DNA of 64,000 bases, from assembly GCF_025685655.1 (NCBI RefSeq), contig NZ_JAGSYG010000001.1, positions 868,001 through 932,000 on the forward strand, read 5' to 3'. The notes beneath the pieces were generated by a model, which was given only the letters and a program-made list of their open reading frames with translations, was not told the origin of the DNA and did no database searches. Below are positions 27,102 through 35,510 of the stretch, piece by piece (position 1 is the stretch's first letter; each line of letters opens with the position of its first letter). This DNA is from Acidicapsa ligni. GTDB taxonomy: Bacteria; Acidobacteriota; Terriglobia; Terriglobales; Acidobacteriaceae. A program made the position numbers and the translations under genes.

Positions 27102-27422
27102 ATGAGCCATAAACATCTCTTCGCCTGTACTCTTGCTGTCGGAGCGCTCCTAACACCATTGGTTGCTGTCGTACACGCTCAGCCACAGTCCGCACCACAA
27201 GCTACTACTCACGCGGATAAGAAGAACACCGCAGCACCAAAGAAACCAGGACGCGTGCAGAGTGAAGGCGAACGCATCTTCGCACAGAACTGCTCTCGTT
27301 GCCACACGGCTCCGGATGGTTTCTCTCCCAGCATCTCGGGGACAGTTGTACGTCACATGCGTGTACGTGCATCGCTTAGCCAGCATGATGAGCAAGAGCT
27401 GCTTCGCTTCCTGAATCCATAA
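27102..27422 (+). CDS. small periplasmic c-type cytochrome
   Basis: A 106-residue monohaem cytochrome c: signal peptide ending near VVHAQ, a Lys/Pro/Ala linker, then haem site CSRCH (Cys64, Cys67, His68) and a short core ending in SQHDEQELLRFL. Met in VRHMRVR is the probable sixth ligand. The domain is shorter than usual class I forms. ATG 27102 is used instead of the earlier in-frame start because it begins the signal peptide. Followed by a clear terminator. Confidence 0.88.
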   Translation: MSHKHLFACTLAVGALLTPLVAVVHAQPQSAPQATTHADKKNTAAPKKPGRVQSEGERIFAQNCSRCHTAPDGFSPSISGTVVRHMRVRASLSQHDEQELLRFLNP

Positions 27423-27457
27423 TGCATCGGTAAATTAGTTAGAGATCTACTTCGATC

Positions 27458-27488
27458 AAGCCTCCACACTCAGGTGTGGGGGCTTTTC
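27458..27488 (+). terminator. rho-independent terminator after the cytochrome gene
   Basis: A 12-bp stem (27458-27469 with 27474-27485; one G-T pair) with a 4-base loop, running into TTTT. It starts 35 bp past the cytochrome stop. Confidence 0.85.
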
Positions 27489-27583
27489 TCTGGCATGAAA
27501 CAGGCTGCTGTATTGGTGATTAAAGATGCCAAGGGTGTGTGACGTATTCATCGGATTGGATCGGGATGGAAGAGCTCGCCGCC

Positions 27584-27617
27584 GGCGCCTCCACGAATGG
27601 AGGCGCCAAGTTCTTTT
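27584..27617 (+). terminator. second terminator-like hairpin
   Basis: A perfect 10-bp GC-rich stem (27584-27593 with 27598-27607), loop CGAA, followed on the + strand by AAGTTCTTTT. No annotated + strand gene lies between it and the terminator at 27458, so it is either a back-up terminator or the end of a short transcript. Confidence 0.6.
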
Positions 27618-27671
27618 GAGCGGACGAGTGTTGCAGTGTATCTAATTTATTGAATTTATCTATGATTGTAT

Positions 27672-29432
27672 TTATGAATGAAGGTTTTCAATTGTCGTAA
27701 TAGCCCATGAAGATAGCTCTGCGTCTGGTCCGCCTGTGGCGTGAATTGCCCGCAGCTTATCGAGGGACTTGGTATCTCCCTGCCAGGCCACGATGTGAAT
27801 TGCTCGTCGACGGACCGCGGAGTTATCGCTGTCAAGTGCTTTGCGTACTTCGGGCAATACCATCGGCCCGGCTTTCACTAACATCCACTCTGCGCGGTCT
27901 GCTGCTTCTCCATCGCTCGATCCCAATGCTTGTATGGCAGGCTCTACATCTGCTCCGATGCGATCCCACAACTGGAATGCTGCGATGATTTTGTTGAACT
28001 CTGAAAAATCTTCTCCCACTCGAAAAGCCTGGGCTTCCAGTTCGCGTGTAGCAGCGTCGTTCTTCACCAGTGAGATCGCATGCACCATCTGGATCTGGCA
28101 GCGGAATGAAGACATGATTACGTCGGTCTCTGCCTGTGTCAGCTTGGGTTTACCGCGCTTTATATAATCGTCGTAAATTACCCGCTCGTCTTTCATCTCA
28201 ATGCGAAGCTGTGTTGGGATGGCCTTCGCTGCAACCTCGGGTTGATGCTGTGCCAGCGCTATGGAAGCGGCTCCACGCACGGCGGGATCGGCATTGGATA
28301 ACAAGGGCAACAGTGTCTCGGAGCTTATTTCTCCGGGTATGCGAGCCAGGGATAGCAGCGTCTGCTGAAGAACGAGCGAATCGTTGTCCTTGAGCAGTGG
28401 AAGCAACATCGATGCAGGAGCCTGCAGCATGCCCAGAGCCCACGCAGCATTTGCCCGTGCGCTCGAATGCTCCGACACGAGTGCTGCGGAGAAAACAGCA
28501 GGCGCTGTTCGAGGACGCGCCGTTACCAATGCCTGAGCTGCAGTCCGCGAGACATGATCGTCTGCATCGAGTAGCCAACGCGCAAAATCATCCTGCAAAG
28601 GAAATCCACTATAGCGGGACAGTTCCAGAATTGCAGCAACTCGCGAGTCGCTTTCACCTGCATCGGCCTTGAGAATCAGCTCATGCAGCTTGCGCTCTAC
28701 GGGCCTGCCTACTGCATCCGCGCCCAGTCGAGGATAGTCCACATTGATGGCGTCTACACCTGCAGCCACTGCAGCTTTCATCCCGGCCAAATCCAGATCA
28801 TGTTTATTGGCAGAGAAGTTGACGATCACTGCGTTGCCCTCATGGTGATACGCCGCCACTTGTGCAGGTGTTACTCCCGGCTGTACCCATACGGCGGTGT
28901 CGCCTGCACCTCTCGCGCCTGGGTATAACTTCTTTACATCGTCCCATTCACCATTGAACTGAACATGCTCCAGCATGCCCTCGCGTTGCAGTATCTGTAA
29001 GACTTCCGGGCCCATGCCCTTGGTCTTCATATCTACAACGAGTCGAATGTCCATTTTTCGCGCTACGCGCAGAGCATCTTCAAACAGCACCATGTGCATG
29101 CCTGTGAATCTTTCGCCCATCCAGGCACCGGCATCTCGTAGTTGCAGATCGCCGTAGTAGCTCTTCTCAGCTTCGCCTATGCCATCTGTAAGCCGCTCGA
29201 GAATGCCGTCATGGTTGAGGACTATCTTGCCGTCCAGAGTGCGTCGCAGATCGAGCTCGACTACGTTGCATCCCAGTAATGCTGCCTGTTCTACGCTCTC
29301 CAGCGTGTTCTCCGGTATGTCTTCATTCGCGGTACGATGGCAGAGCAATTGAGGCCCAGGCAGTACAGCAGCGGCGTGTGCCGTTGTGGCCGCGACTGAC
29401 ACAAAAAACATCGAGACAAAGATACGCTTCAT
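27672..29432 (-). CDS. secreted glycerophosphodiester phosphodiesterase with HEAT-repeat tail
   Basis: A 586-residue exported enzyme. Signal peptide ends near AAVLPG. Residues ~30-250 are a GDPD TIM barrel with the catalytic signs LLCHRTANEDIPENT, VVELDLRRTLDG and IVLNHDG. The rest is made of alpha-helical HEAT-type repeats (AAQALV, ARANAAWALG, VRGAASIALAQH, VRRRAIHIVAWQG), presumably a binding scaffold. It should release glycerol-3-phosphate from glycerophosphodiesters outside the cytoplasm. ATG 29432 has GAGGAG 7 bp upstream. It lies 16 bp behind the MFS gene, last in the TonB-kinase-MFS group. Confidence 0.85.
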   Translation of the reverse strand: MKRIFVSMFFVSVAATTAHAAAVLPGPQLLCHRTANEDIPENTLESVEQAALLGCNVVELDLRRTLDGKIVLNHDGILERLTDGIGEAEKSYYGDLQLRDAGAWMGERFTGMHMVLFEDALRVARKMDIRLVVDMKTKGMGPEVLQILQREGMLEHVQFNGEWDDVKKLYPGARGAGDTAVWVQPGVTPAQVAAYHHEGNAVIVNFSANKHDLDLAGMKAAVAAGVDAINVDYPRLGADAVGRPVERKLHELILKADAGESDSRVAAILELSRYSGFPLQDDFARWLLDADDHVSRTAAQALVTARPRTAPAVFSAALVSEHSSARANAAWALGMLQAPASMLLPLLKDNDSLVLQQTLLSLARIPGEISSETLLPLLSNADPAVRGAASIALAQHQPEVAAKAIPTQLRIEMKDERVIYDDYIKRGKPKLTQAETDVIMSSFRCQIQMVHAISLVKNDAATRELEAQAFRVGEDFSEFNKIIAAFQLWDRIGADVEPAIQALGSSDGEAADRAEWMLVKAGPMVLPEVRKALDSDNSAVRRRAIHIVAWQGDTKSLDKLRAIHATGGPDAELSSWAITTIENLHS

Positions 29433-29448
29433 TGCGGACTCCTCGTGA

Positions 29449-30771
29449 TTACGGAACAAGTTGTGCGACCTCCTGCGATTGTCTTGTTGTGGAGCGCTCT
29501 TTCCCGAGTAGCACCCGGAAGAGAATTGCGATCACTGCTGCGATACAAGCGATCCCGGCCAGAACATGCGGATATCCCAATCGGGTATACAAAGTTCCCG
29601 CTATTGCTGTTGAGGCTGCACCAGCCAGGGCATTGCAGAACATCATCGTCGCCGATGCCATGCTGAGATCTTTATCGGGGGTTTCATTCGTCAGCAAACT
29701 ATTGAGCCCAGGAAAGCTCATCCATTGGATAGCGCAGAAAGTCAGATAGAACCCTATCGCCAAATTTCCATTGCCCGCTGCTGCCATCGCGCCAAGTGCA
29801 AGAGCAATGGCTACCTGTATGGTGACAATGCCATTTATCAATCCGAGAAGACGGAAAACTACCGGCGCCAATAATCCCATGCAAAGCTGTAGTACTTGCG
29901 CGGCTGAAAAGATGAGTCCGATTCGTGTCAGAGGAATGTGTAGCTGGCGCGATAGATAGACATTGGAGAATGGAGTAAAGGCAGCTTCGATTGTGGCCCA
30001 TAGCGCCATAACCGGCAGAAAGCGCAGAAGGAACGAGTGACCTTTGAGCCTCTGGAGCAGATGGCCGCCTACCGGTCTGATCTCCGCCTCTTCTTTCGCT
30101 TCAGACGGAGCCGGTAGTTGCAGCTTCATCATCGGAATGATTCCGAGCAGAACGATACCGCAGGAAGCCATCAGGATCAGCCGTTTGATCTCTGTAGCCT
30201 GCAGATTAAATCCGGCCATGGCTAGCCATTTAGGCAGATAGCCACACACCAGGCCACCCAATGCGCCGGTACCGATACCCACTGCAAAAAGCAGACTGAA
30301 AGCGGAAGGGCGATTCTTTTCAGTTGTAAGCCGCGCAACCGCTGGAATGAAACAAACTCCCCATGAAGACATCAGCGCGCCTGCGAGAAAAGCCATGACG
30401 ATCTGCGCAGGTTCCCATATCCATACTGCGCGCAACTCAAAGAGCAGCGGCGGTGCGATAAGAGAAAAGAAGAGGAGCGGACGCAGGCCAATCCTTCGTG
30501 CCAATATGCCTGAAGGCAATGTTCCGGCCAGCGAGCCGAGCGTCATTGCTCCACCTATCAGACCTATCTGGCGTTCATTGAAATGAAAATCGAGCAGGTA
30601 GAGATTAAAGAGGAAAAGATATACCGAGAAGCCCGCAGTAAAAAAGAATGCAACCGCAAAGAATTGCCAGAAGCCGTTACCCAGCTCCTTTTGTCTAAGC
30701 CAACCGACAGGATTTTTCCAAAAAGAAAAAGTATCCTCGATAGCAAGTCCAGGTTGGGGCTCTAACTCCAC
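29449..30771 (-). CDS. MFS transporter
   Basis: A 440-residue transporter with 12 predicted helices and the loop signature SGILARRIGLRPL after helix 2. Substrate unknown; beside a GDPD a glycerophospho compound is possible. The start is GTG at 30771: AGGAAGGA lies 5 bp ahead and the GTG shares its G with the TAG of the kinase gene (TAGTG). The upstream ATG at 30816 would lie inside the kinase gene and add 15 unrelated residues. Confidence 0.85.
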   Translation of the reverse strand: MELEPQPGLAIEDTFSFWKNPVGWLRQKELGNGFWQFFAVAFFFTAGFSVYLFLFNLYLLDFHFNERQIGLIGGAMTLGSLAGTLPSGILARRIGLRPLLFFSLIAPPLLFELRAVWIWEPAQIVMAFLAGALMSSWGVCFIPAVARLTTEKNRPSAFSLLFAVGIGTGALGGLVCGYLPKWLAMAGFNLQATEIKRLILMASCGIVLLGIIPMMKLQLPAPSEAKEEAEIRPVGGHLLQRLKGHSFLLRFLPVMALWATIEAAFTPFSNVYLSRQLHIPLTRIGLIFSAAQVLQLCMGLLAPVVFRLLGLINGIVTIQVAIALALGAMAAAGNGNLAIGFYLTFCAIQWMSFPGLNSLLTNETPDKDLSMASATMMFCNALAGAASTAIAGTLYTRLGYPHVLAGIACIAAVIAILFRVLLGKERSTTRQSQEVAQLVP

Positions 30772-31778
30772 TATCGTCCTTCCTGCACGAGTGTTCGCAG
30801 TCGTTCGATAGCCCAATCAAGATCGGTATAGCGAAGCTCCAGGATATCCACTGCCAGCAAGCGCTCAACTGCTTGAGAGTGCTTCAGCAGCGTCTCTCCC
30901 GTTCCAGAAATATAGCTTCGCAAAAAGGTACGTGCGGCGTCTTTGGAATAAGGCACAAGTTCGTGCGGCCCATCACTGTGCCGATTCAGAAAGACCATAT
31001 AGCGCACCTCTTCCATGTGGGAGGGAACGATATCCGGCAGGTCTGTCGTGGGTAATTCGATTGACGGCTTGCCGCCTGCGCGATCCGTAAGCTCCTTGCC
31101 CGCGACCTCAGGAAAGAGAGATGCAGCGCTTGGGCGGAAGCGTACTCGATAGCAATTGCCAGTCACCAGATTGCGCTCCTCGTTATGCAGCAGAAACGAG
31201 CAGTCGTCCGTAACATACTTCCATCCGGATCGTGCGCAGGCATAGGTCAAAGTCGACTTGCCGGCACCGGAGTCGCCACACAGAAGCACTCCGGTTCCTT
31301 CGAGCGATACGAACCCGGCATGCAGGGCAGTCGCATACGAAGTTCCAAGGTGAACGCCTGCTATCGACTCCATGAAGAAAAATCTCAGATATGGTTCGTG
31401 CTGCATCGCTGCGCTCGATAGCGTCATATAGGATCTTCTGGTTGGAAAGTGGAGGATGAGGTAATTGTCCTTGTCCGCCACGGCTGTGAATATCGGATAG
31501 GTCTGCCGATAGGCCGGTGGAGGCGGGCACTCATTTGACTCTGTTTCAACGACGCGAATCTCAGCGCGAATGGGTTCTACATCAAAGCACTTTTCAAAAG
31601 CTCCCAGCATATCGGTCAAGAGAGCGATGATCTCGGCCGAGTTGGTCTTCACTTCCATGGGAAATCCGTACGGATATAACTTGCATTGCAGCAAGAGCTC
31701 CTGCTCTTCGAGACCCTGTGGGCGGGGCTCTGCCAATTGCAACTGAGCCGCTGCTACTTCTATCTCCTCGGTCGTCAC
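30771..31778 (-). CDS. HprK-like P-loop kinase
   Basis: A 335-residue protein with an HPr-kinase-type P-loop GDSGAGKS (about 168-175), followed by GWKYVTDDCSFL in the position of the HprK catalytic loop, and a Tyr/Leu-rich N-terminal domain unlike Lactobacillus HprK. Relatives called HprK-related kinases accompany nucleotidyltransferase-like and PqqD-like proteins or lasso-peptide genes; the phosphorylated target is unknown. The start is GTG 31778 with AAGGAG 5 bp ahead. No HPr or PqqD-like gene is visible in the window. Confidence 0.78.
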   Translation of the reverse strand: MTTEEIEVAAAQLQLAEPRPQGLEEQELLLQCKLYPYGFPMEVKTNSAEIIALLTDMLGAFEKCFDVEPIRAEIRVVETESNECPPPPAYRQTYPIFTAVADKDNYLILHFPTRRSYMTLSSAAMQHEPYLRFFFMESIAGVHLGTSYATALHAGFVSLEGTGVLLCGDSGAGKSTLTYACARSGWKYVTDDCSFLLHNEERNLVTGNCYRVRFRPSAASLFPEVAGKELTDRAGGKPSIELPTTDLPDIVPSHMEEVRYMVFLNRHSDGPHELVPYSKDAARTFLRSYISGTGETLLKHSQAVERLLAVDILELRYTDLDWAIERLRTLVQEGR

Positions 31779-31820
31779 ATCATCTCCTTTTCAAAGTCGT
31801 AGAGTGCGAAGTCGTAGAGC

Positions 31821-31853
31821 GCGAAGCGGAAAGTATTCAGCCTTCCGCTTCGC
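31821..31853. other. hairpin between TonB receptor and kinase genes
   Basis: Perfect 11-bp stem (31821-31831 with 31843-31853), no T-run on either strand. It comes just after the receptor stop and may limit read-through or protect the mRNA end. Two copies of a GTCGTAGAG-type 15-bp unit follow at 31796 and 31811. Confidence 0.5.
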
Positions 31854-31862
31854 TGACTCTGC

Positions 31863-34800
31863 TTAGAACACGTACTTCGCTGCGAACTGAATGATGCGCG
31901 GGTGCGGGCCGCCCTGTTCCCCTGAGATCTGACCAAACCCAGAGCTGGCCACGGGATTTGGAAGTGTTGCAACTCCATAGCCCAGGCTGGTGTTCGGGTT
32001 GCCGAACTGCGGCGTGTTTGTCACGTTAAAGAATTCAGCACGGAACCGGAAGCTGCTCCAGCTCTTTACTGGAAACACTCGTTCCACGGCCATATCGAGA
32101 TTGTGTTGCCCAGGGCCGCGCACGATGCCTACGCTGCTGTTGCCAAAATTCTGGTCTGCCAGGCTTGTTCCATTGGGTGCTTCGGGCGCACGCGTGAATG
32201 CGGTTGCGTCCAGGTAGCGGCCGCTTCCAACTACGCGCGAGAAGAGCGATCCGTGCGTTGAAGGACTACTTCCAGTAGCCTGTGCGCGATTGTTGAAGTT
32301 TCCATAGACAGAGCCAGCGTTGCCGTCAAAGATACTCAGTGCAGCGCCAGACTGTATTACTCCGATGCCTGAGAATTCCCAATTCGTAAGCACGTGACGC
32401 GGCAGCGTTGGAAGCGAAGTAAACTTCGGTGCTGTCCATGTGAAGTTTGCCACGATTCGTTGATCCCGATCGTCACCCGCAAGTCCGTATGAAGACTGCC
32501 GCAGATTGTGTTGATCATTGGTCGGGAGCTGGGTTTCGAAAGTATCGTTCCCGCCCTCTCCATTGAGCTCGTCCAGATTCTTCGACCAGACATAGCTTGC
32601 CTGAACCTGGAAGCCATGCGTCATCCGTTTCGTAACGCTGATCTGCAGAGAATTGTAGTTACCAACGAAGACCGATTCTGCGAAGAGCGATCCTTGAGGT
32701 ACGCCCTGGAATGGTTGCCGGGCAGCGACATTGTTGACCGAGTTTGTCGTCTCCCCGTTCACTGGACTTTCAGGACTGGCCAACAGCGACTGATTGAACT
32801 CGATCTGACCAGGCCGATGCACAGAACGCGTTCCTACGTAGCCCACTTCGAGGAGATAGTCACGACCAAGCGCATACTGCACATTCAGGTTGTACTCCTG
32901 GGTCCTGCCGTCCTTGATGTTCGGGTCAGATCCCTGAGTAAAGGGAAGAGGGGTAGCTGTACTGCGTGTTATGAAGATTGGATAACTGGAGTTAGGCAGC
33001 ACCAATGGGTCATACGGGCTCTGCAAGGTCGCTCGTCCGTTGGCAGCTCCCTGGATGATATTTCCCGTGGAATATGGAGGCTGCGATAATCCCGACTCCA
33101 CGATGCCAGCCGAATGCTGGTCATAGTAAATGCCATATCCGCCACGCAGTACCAGCACGGGCTTTTCTGTCATCTGCCACACAAAACCAAGCCGTGGCGA
33201 CACGTCCGCGTGTGGGGTCTTCCATAGTCCTGCATACGATGTCCGGACTATGCCCGCAGGTATCGTGCCCTCAAAGTTGGATGGCACCGTAAATCCGCTG
33301 AATGTTCCCGAGGCTGGCAGAAGCCCTTGCTGGGCAATGTTCGCGTCGAAGTTCGCCAGCCGTCCATTCGCCTCTGTCGGAGCGCCGAAAATCTCGTATC
33401 GCAGACCGGCATTGATTGTCAGACGCCGGGTCAGCTTGACGTCATCCTGTGCGAAGATCGCGAGATCCGAATAGCGTATATCCCTGCGGAAAATACCTCC
33501 ACCCGATTGCGTGGTCCCCACATTGCTGAATCCAAATGGACTGCCGTTCTGCGCCGCGCTCTGCCCCAGCAGAAAGTCGTCGAAGCTGGGAAGTTGCAGT
33601 AAACCGTCGGTTTCGTTCGGGGAGTTTATATCGGCCTGATGCCGTCTAAACTCGGCTCCGTAGCGCATGTTGTGACGGCCCTTGGTCAGTGCGATCGTGT
33701 CCTGGTAGATGAAGGAGTTTGTCACCTGCCACTCAGACGGTGTGCCTGCGTCGCCGATTGTAAGTCCAGCGACCATCAACCCCGGTGCGCTCAGCGTAGG
33801 TCCTACTGCGCCCGTTGGTGTGCCGATCCCAATTGCCTGTGCCGTGATCGGGCTCTGTACCCTCGATAGTCCATCGAACCGGGTGTAACCAAGCCGGGCG
33901 ATGTTCAGCAAGTTTGAAGTGAAGACATGCGTATCCGCCAGTACAAACATGGTGTTGCGGCTCAGATCGTTGGTGGGCCATCCCGGAACATTCGCTGCTC
34001 CGTTCGGCGAAAATGCCAGCGTCTCCGGTGCGCGTGCGTAAAAGAACCGCCCGGACAAAGTATTTTTCTGGTTCAGTATCTGGTCGAGATCAACCGTAAA
34101 CTGGTCTTCCCGATAATGTGCCGGAATCGCGTACGTCGATGCTCCCAAAGGCAACTGATCGGTAGGGTCACTGCCGCTGTTCGGGACAGCAGTCTGAGGA
34201 CTTGGTACCGCCAACTGACCATTCGGCAGCTTGGCGTTCAGGATAGCCAGCGCCGTGGGATTAATGTTTGATCCATCGCAAGCTACCTGAGTTCCGCCAG
34301 CCAATGTCAGATATCCTGTCGCCGGCTGGCCCATCGCATTCAGATGTCCAGCAGGGCAAAACTGCGCTCCAAGCCCAGCCGCCGAACGGTCAGCGGTCAG
34401 CAGTGGGTAGACATCATTCTGTTCATCACCCAGGCCATTCACCTCGGTCGATCCCTGATAGGCCCCAAAGAAGAACGTCCTGTCGTGCCTGATCGGTCCA
34501 CCGATGGACGCGCCAAACTGATTCTGCTTCAGATCCGCACGCGGCTGTCCATGCAGCTTAGAGAAGAAGTCATTTGCATTGAAGATGTTATTCCGCAGAA
34601 ATTCCCATGCGCTTCCGTGGAATTTATTCGTACCGCTCTTACTTACCAGGTCTACATTTGCGCCTGTACCACGTCCGTATGCAGCATCGAAGTTAGCCGT
34701 CTGTACCCGAAATTCTTCGATTGTGTCCGGTGCCGGAATGGCCGTACCCACGATAGAGCTTTCGGCATTGGATGCTGAGTTTTCGTATATGTTGTTGGCA

Positions 34801-35408
34801 TCGACGCCGTTGAATTGAATATTGTTATTCGTCGCAGTAGCACCGTTCGATGCTACATTCTGCGTTCCATTTCCAAGCGCTGTAGCGGTCGGCAGGTCGA
34901 CGACCACACCAGGAGCCAGTCCCAGGATCTGCGTATAATTTCGGCTCGACAGGGGCAATGCGCGAATCGCGGTTTCATCTACCAGGCCTCCGAGCGTCGA
35001 GCTTTCAAGCTTCGATACTTCAGCACTTCCGCCTGTAACCTGCACACTGGTACTAGCCGCTGCAATCGCCAGTTTTACGTTCAACGACGTCGTTGCGCTC
35101 ACTGTTACTTCAATCGAGTGGGAAGTGTTTCCTGAAAATCCTGTTGCGATAACTGTGACTGTATACATGCCCGGTGGCAGTAGAGGAACGCGAAATACTC
35201 CCTCAGAGGTGGTCGTCACCGATCGTGAGACATGAGTTGCCTCATTCACTGCAAGTATCTGAGCGTTCGACACCACACGGTCCGCAGGGTCGCTAACGAC
35301 GCCTGAAATCGCACCCGTACCTGGAGTTTGCCCAAAGGCCGTTCCGATAAATAAAAGGAAAATTGCTGCAACTGATGCGATATGGATTCGCAGTGAATCT
35401 GTTTTCAT
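31863..35408 (-). CDS. Oar-like TonB-dependent receptor with carboxypeptidase-regulatory domain
   Basis: A 1,181-residue outer-membrane receptor typical of Acidobacteriota. Signal peptide to about TAFGQ; CarboxypepD_reg domain (AISGVVSDPADRVVSNAQI) at ~25-110; plug domain with SSRNYTQILGLAPGVVVDLP and FNGVDANNIYENS; then a ~950-residue barrel ending in Phe (IIQFAAKYVF). Ligand unknown; the downstream kinase, MFS and GDPD genes suggest uptake of a phosphorylated or glycerol-containing compound (inference). ATG 35408 has AGAGG 8 bp upstream. Repeat site F lies 76 bp ahead. Confidence 0.9.
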   Translation of the reverse strand: MKTDSLRIHIASVAAIFLLFIGTAFGQTPGTGAISGVVSDPADRVVSNAQILAVNEATHVSRSVTTTSEGVFRVPLLPPGMYTVTVIATGFSGNTSHSIEVTVSATTSLNVKLAIAAASTSVQVTGGSAEVSKLESSTLGGLVDETAIRALPLSSRNYTQILGLAPGVVVDLPTATALGNGTQNVASNGATATNNNIQFNGVDANNIYENSASNAESSIVGTAIPAPDTIEEFRVQTANFDAAYGRGTGANVDLVSKSGTNKFHGSAWEFLRNNIFNANDFFSKLHGQPRADLKQNQFGASIGGPIRHDRTFFFGAYQGSTEVNGLGDEQNDVYPLLTADRSAAGLGAQFCPAGHLNAMGQPATGYLTLAGGTQVACDGSNINPTALAILNAKLPNGQLAVPSPQTAVPNSGSDPTDQLPLGASTYAIPAHYREDQFTVDLDQILNQKNTLSGRFFYARAPETLAFSPNGAANVPGWPTNDLSRNTMFVLADTHVFTSNLLNIARLGYTRFDGLSRVQSPITAQAIGIGTPTGAVGPTLSAPGLMVAGLTIGDAGTPSEWQVTNSFIYQDTIALTKGRHNMRYGAEFRRHQADINSPNETDGLLQLPSFDDFLLGQSAAQNGSPFGFSNVGTTQSGGGIFRRDIRYSDLAIFAQDDVKLTRRLTINAGLRYEIFGAPTEANGRLANFDANIAQQGLLPASGTFSGFTVPSNFEGTIPAGIVRTSYAGLWKTPHADVSPRLGFVWQMTEKPVLVLRGGYGIYYDQHSAGIVESGLSQPPYSTGNIIQGAANGRATLQSPYDPLVLPNSSYPIFITRSTATPLPFTQGSDPNIKDGRTQEYNLNVQYALGRDYLLEVGYVGTRSVHRPGQIEFNQSLLASPESPVNGETTNSVNNVAARQPFQGVPQGSLFAESVFVGNYNSLQISVTKRMTHGFQVQASYVWSKNLDELNGEGGNDTFETQLPTNDQHNLRQSSYGLAGDDRDQRIVANFTWTAPKFTSLPTLPRHVLTNWEFSGIGVIQSGAALSIFDGNAGSVYGNFNNRAQATGSSPSTHGSLFSRVVGSGRYLDATAFTRAPEAPNGTSLADQNFGNSSVGIVRGPGQHNLDMAVERVFPVKSWSSFRFRAEFFNVTNTPQFGNPNTSLGYGVATLPNPVASSGFGQISGEQGGPHPRIIQFAAKYVF

Positions 35409-35483
35409 ACACTTACCTCTCACAATGGCTTCCTTATGGTTCATCTTTCCTTGGCTGAGTATGAAGAGATGGATACTGCAAGT

Positions 35484-35510
35484 TGTTATTGATTTGTCAC
35501 TTCTTTGTCC
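35484..35510 (-). promoter_or_regulatory. 11-bp-phased TGTCA repeat, site F
   Basis: Units at 35484, 35495 and 35506: TGTTA-N6-TGTCA-N6-TGTCC, matching the last three units of site A including the TGTCC/TGTCT end. It sits at the very end of the ABC gene and faces the TonB receptor gene. Confidence 0.55.

Noticed and set aside
31775-31978. Small frame at the end of the TonB receptor as a possible precursor peptide for the kinase/ABC genes
   Set aside because: It lies in another frame of the receptor's conserved last strands and its tail derives from a simple duplicated word; no leader-like pattern.
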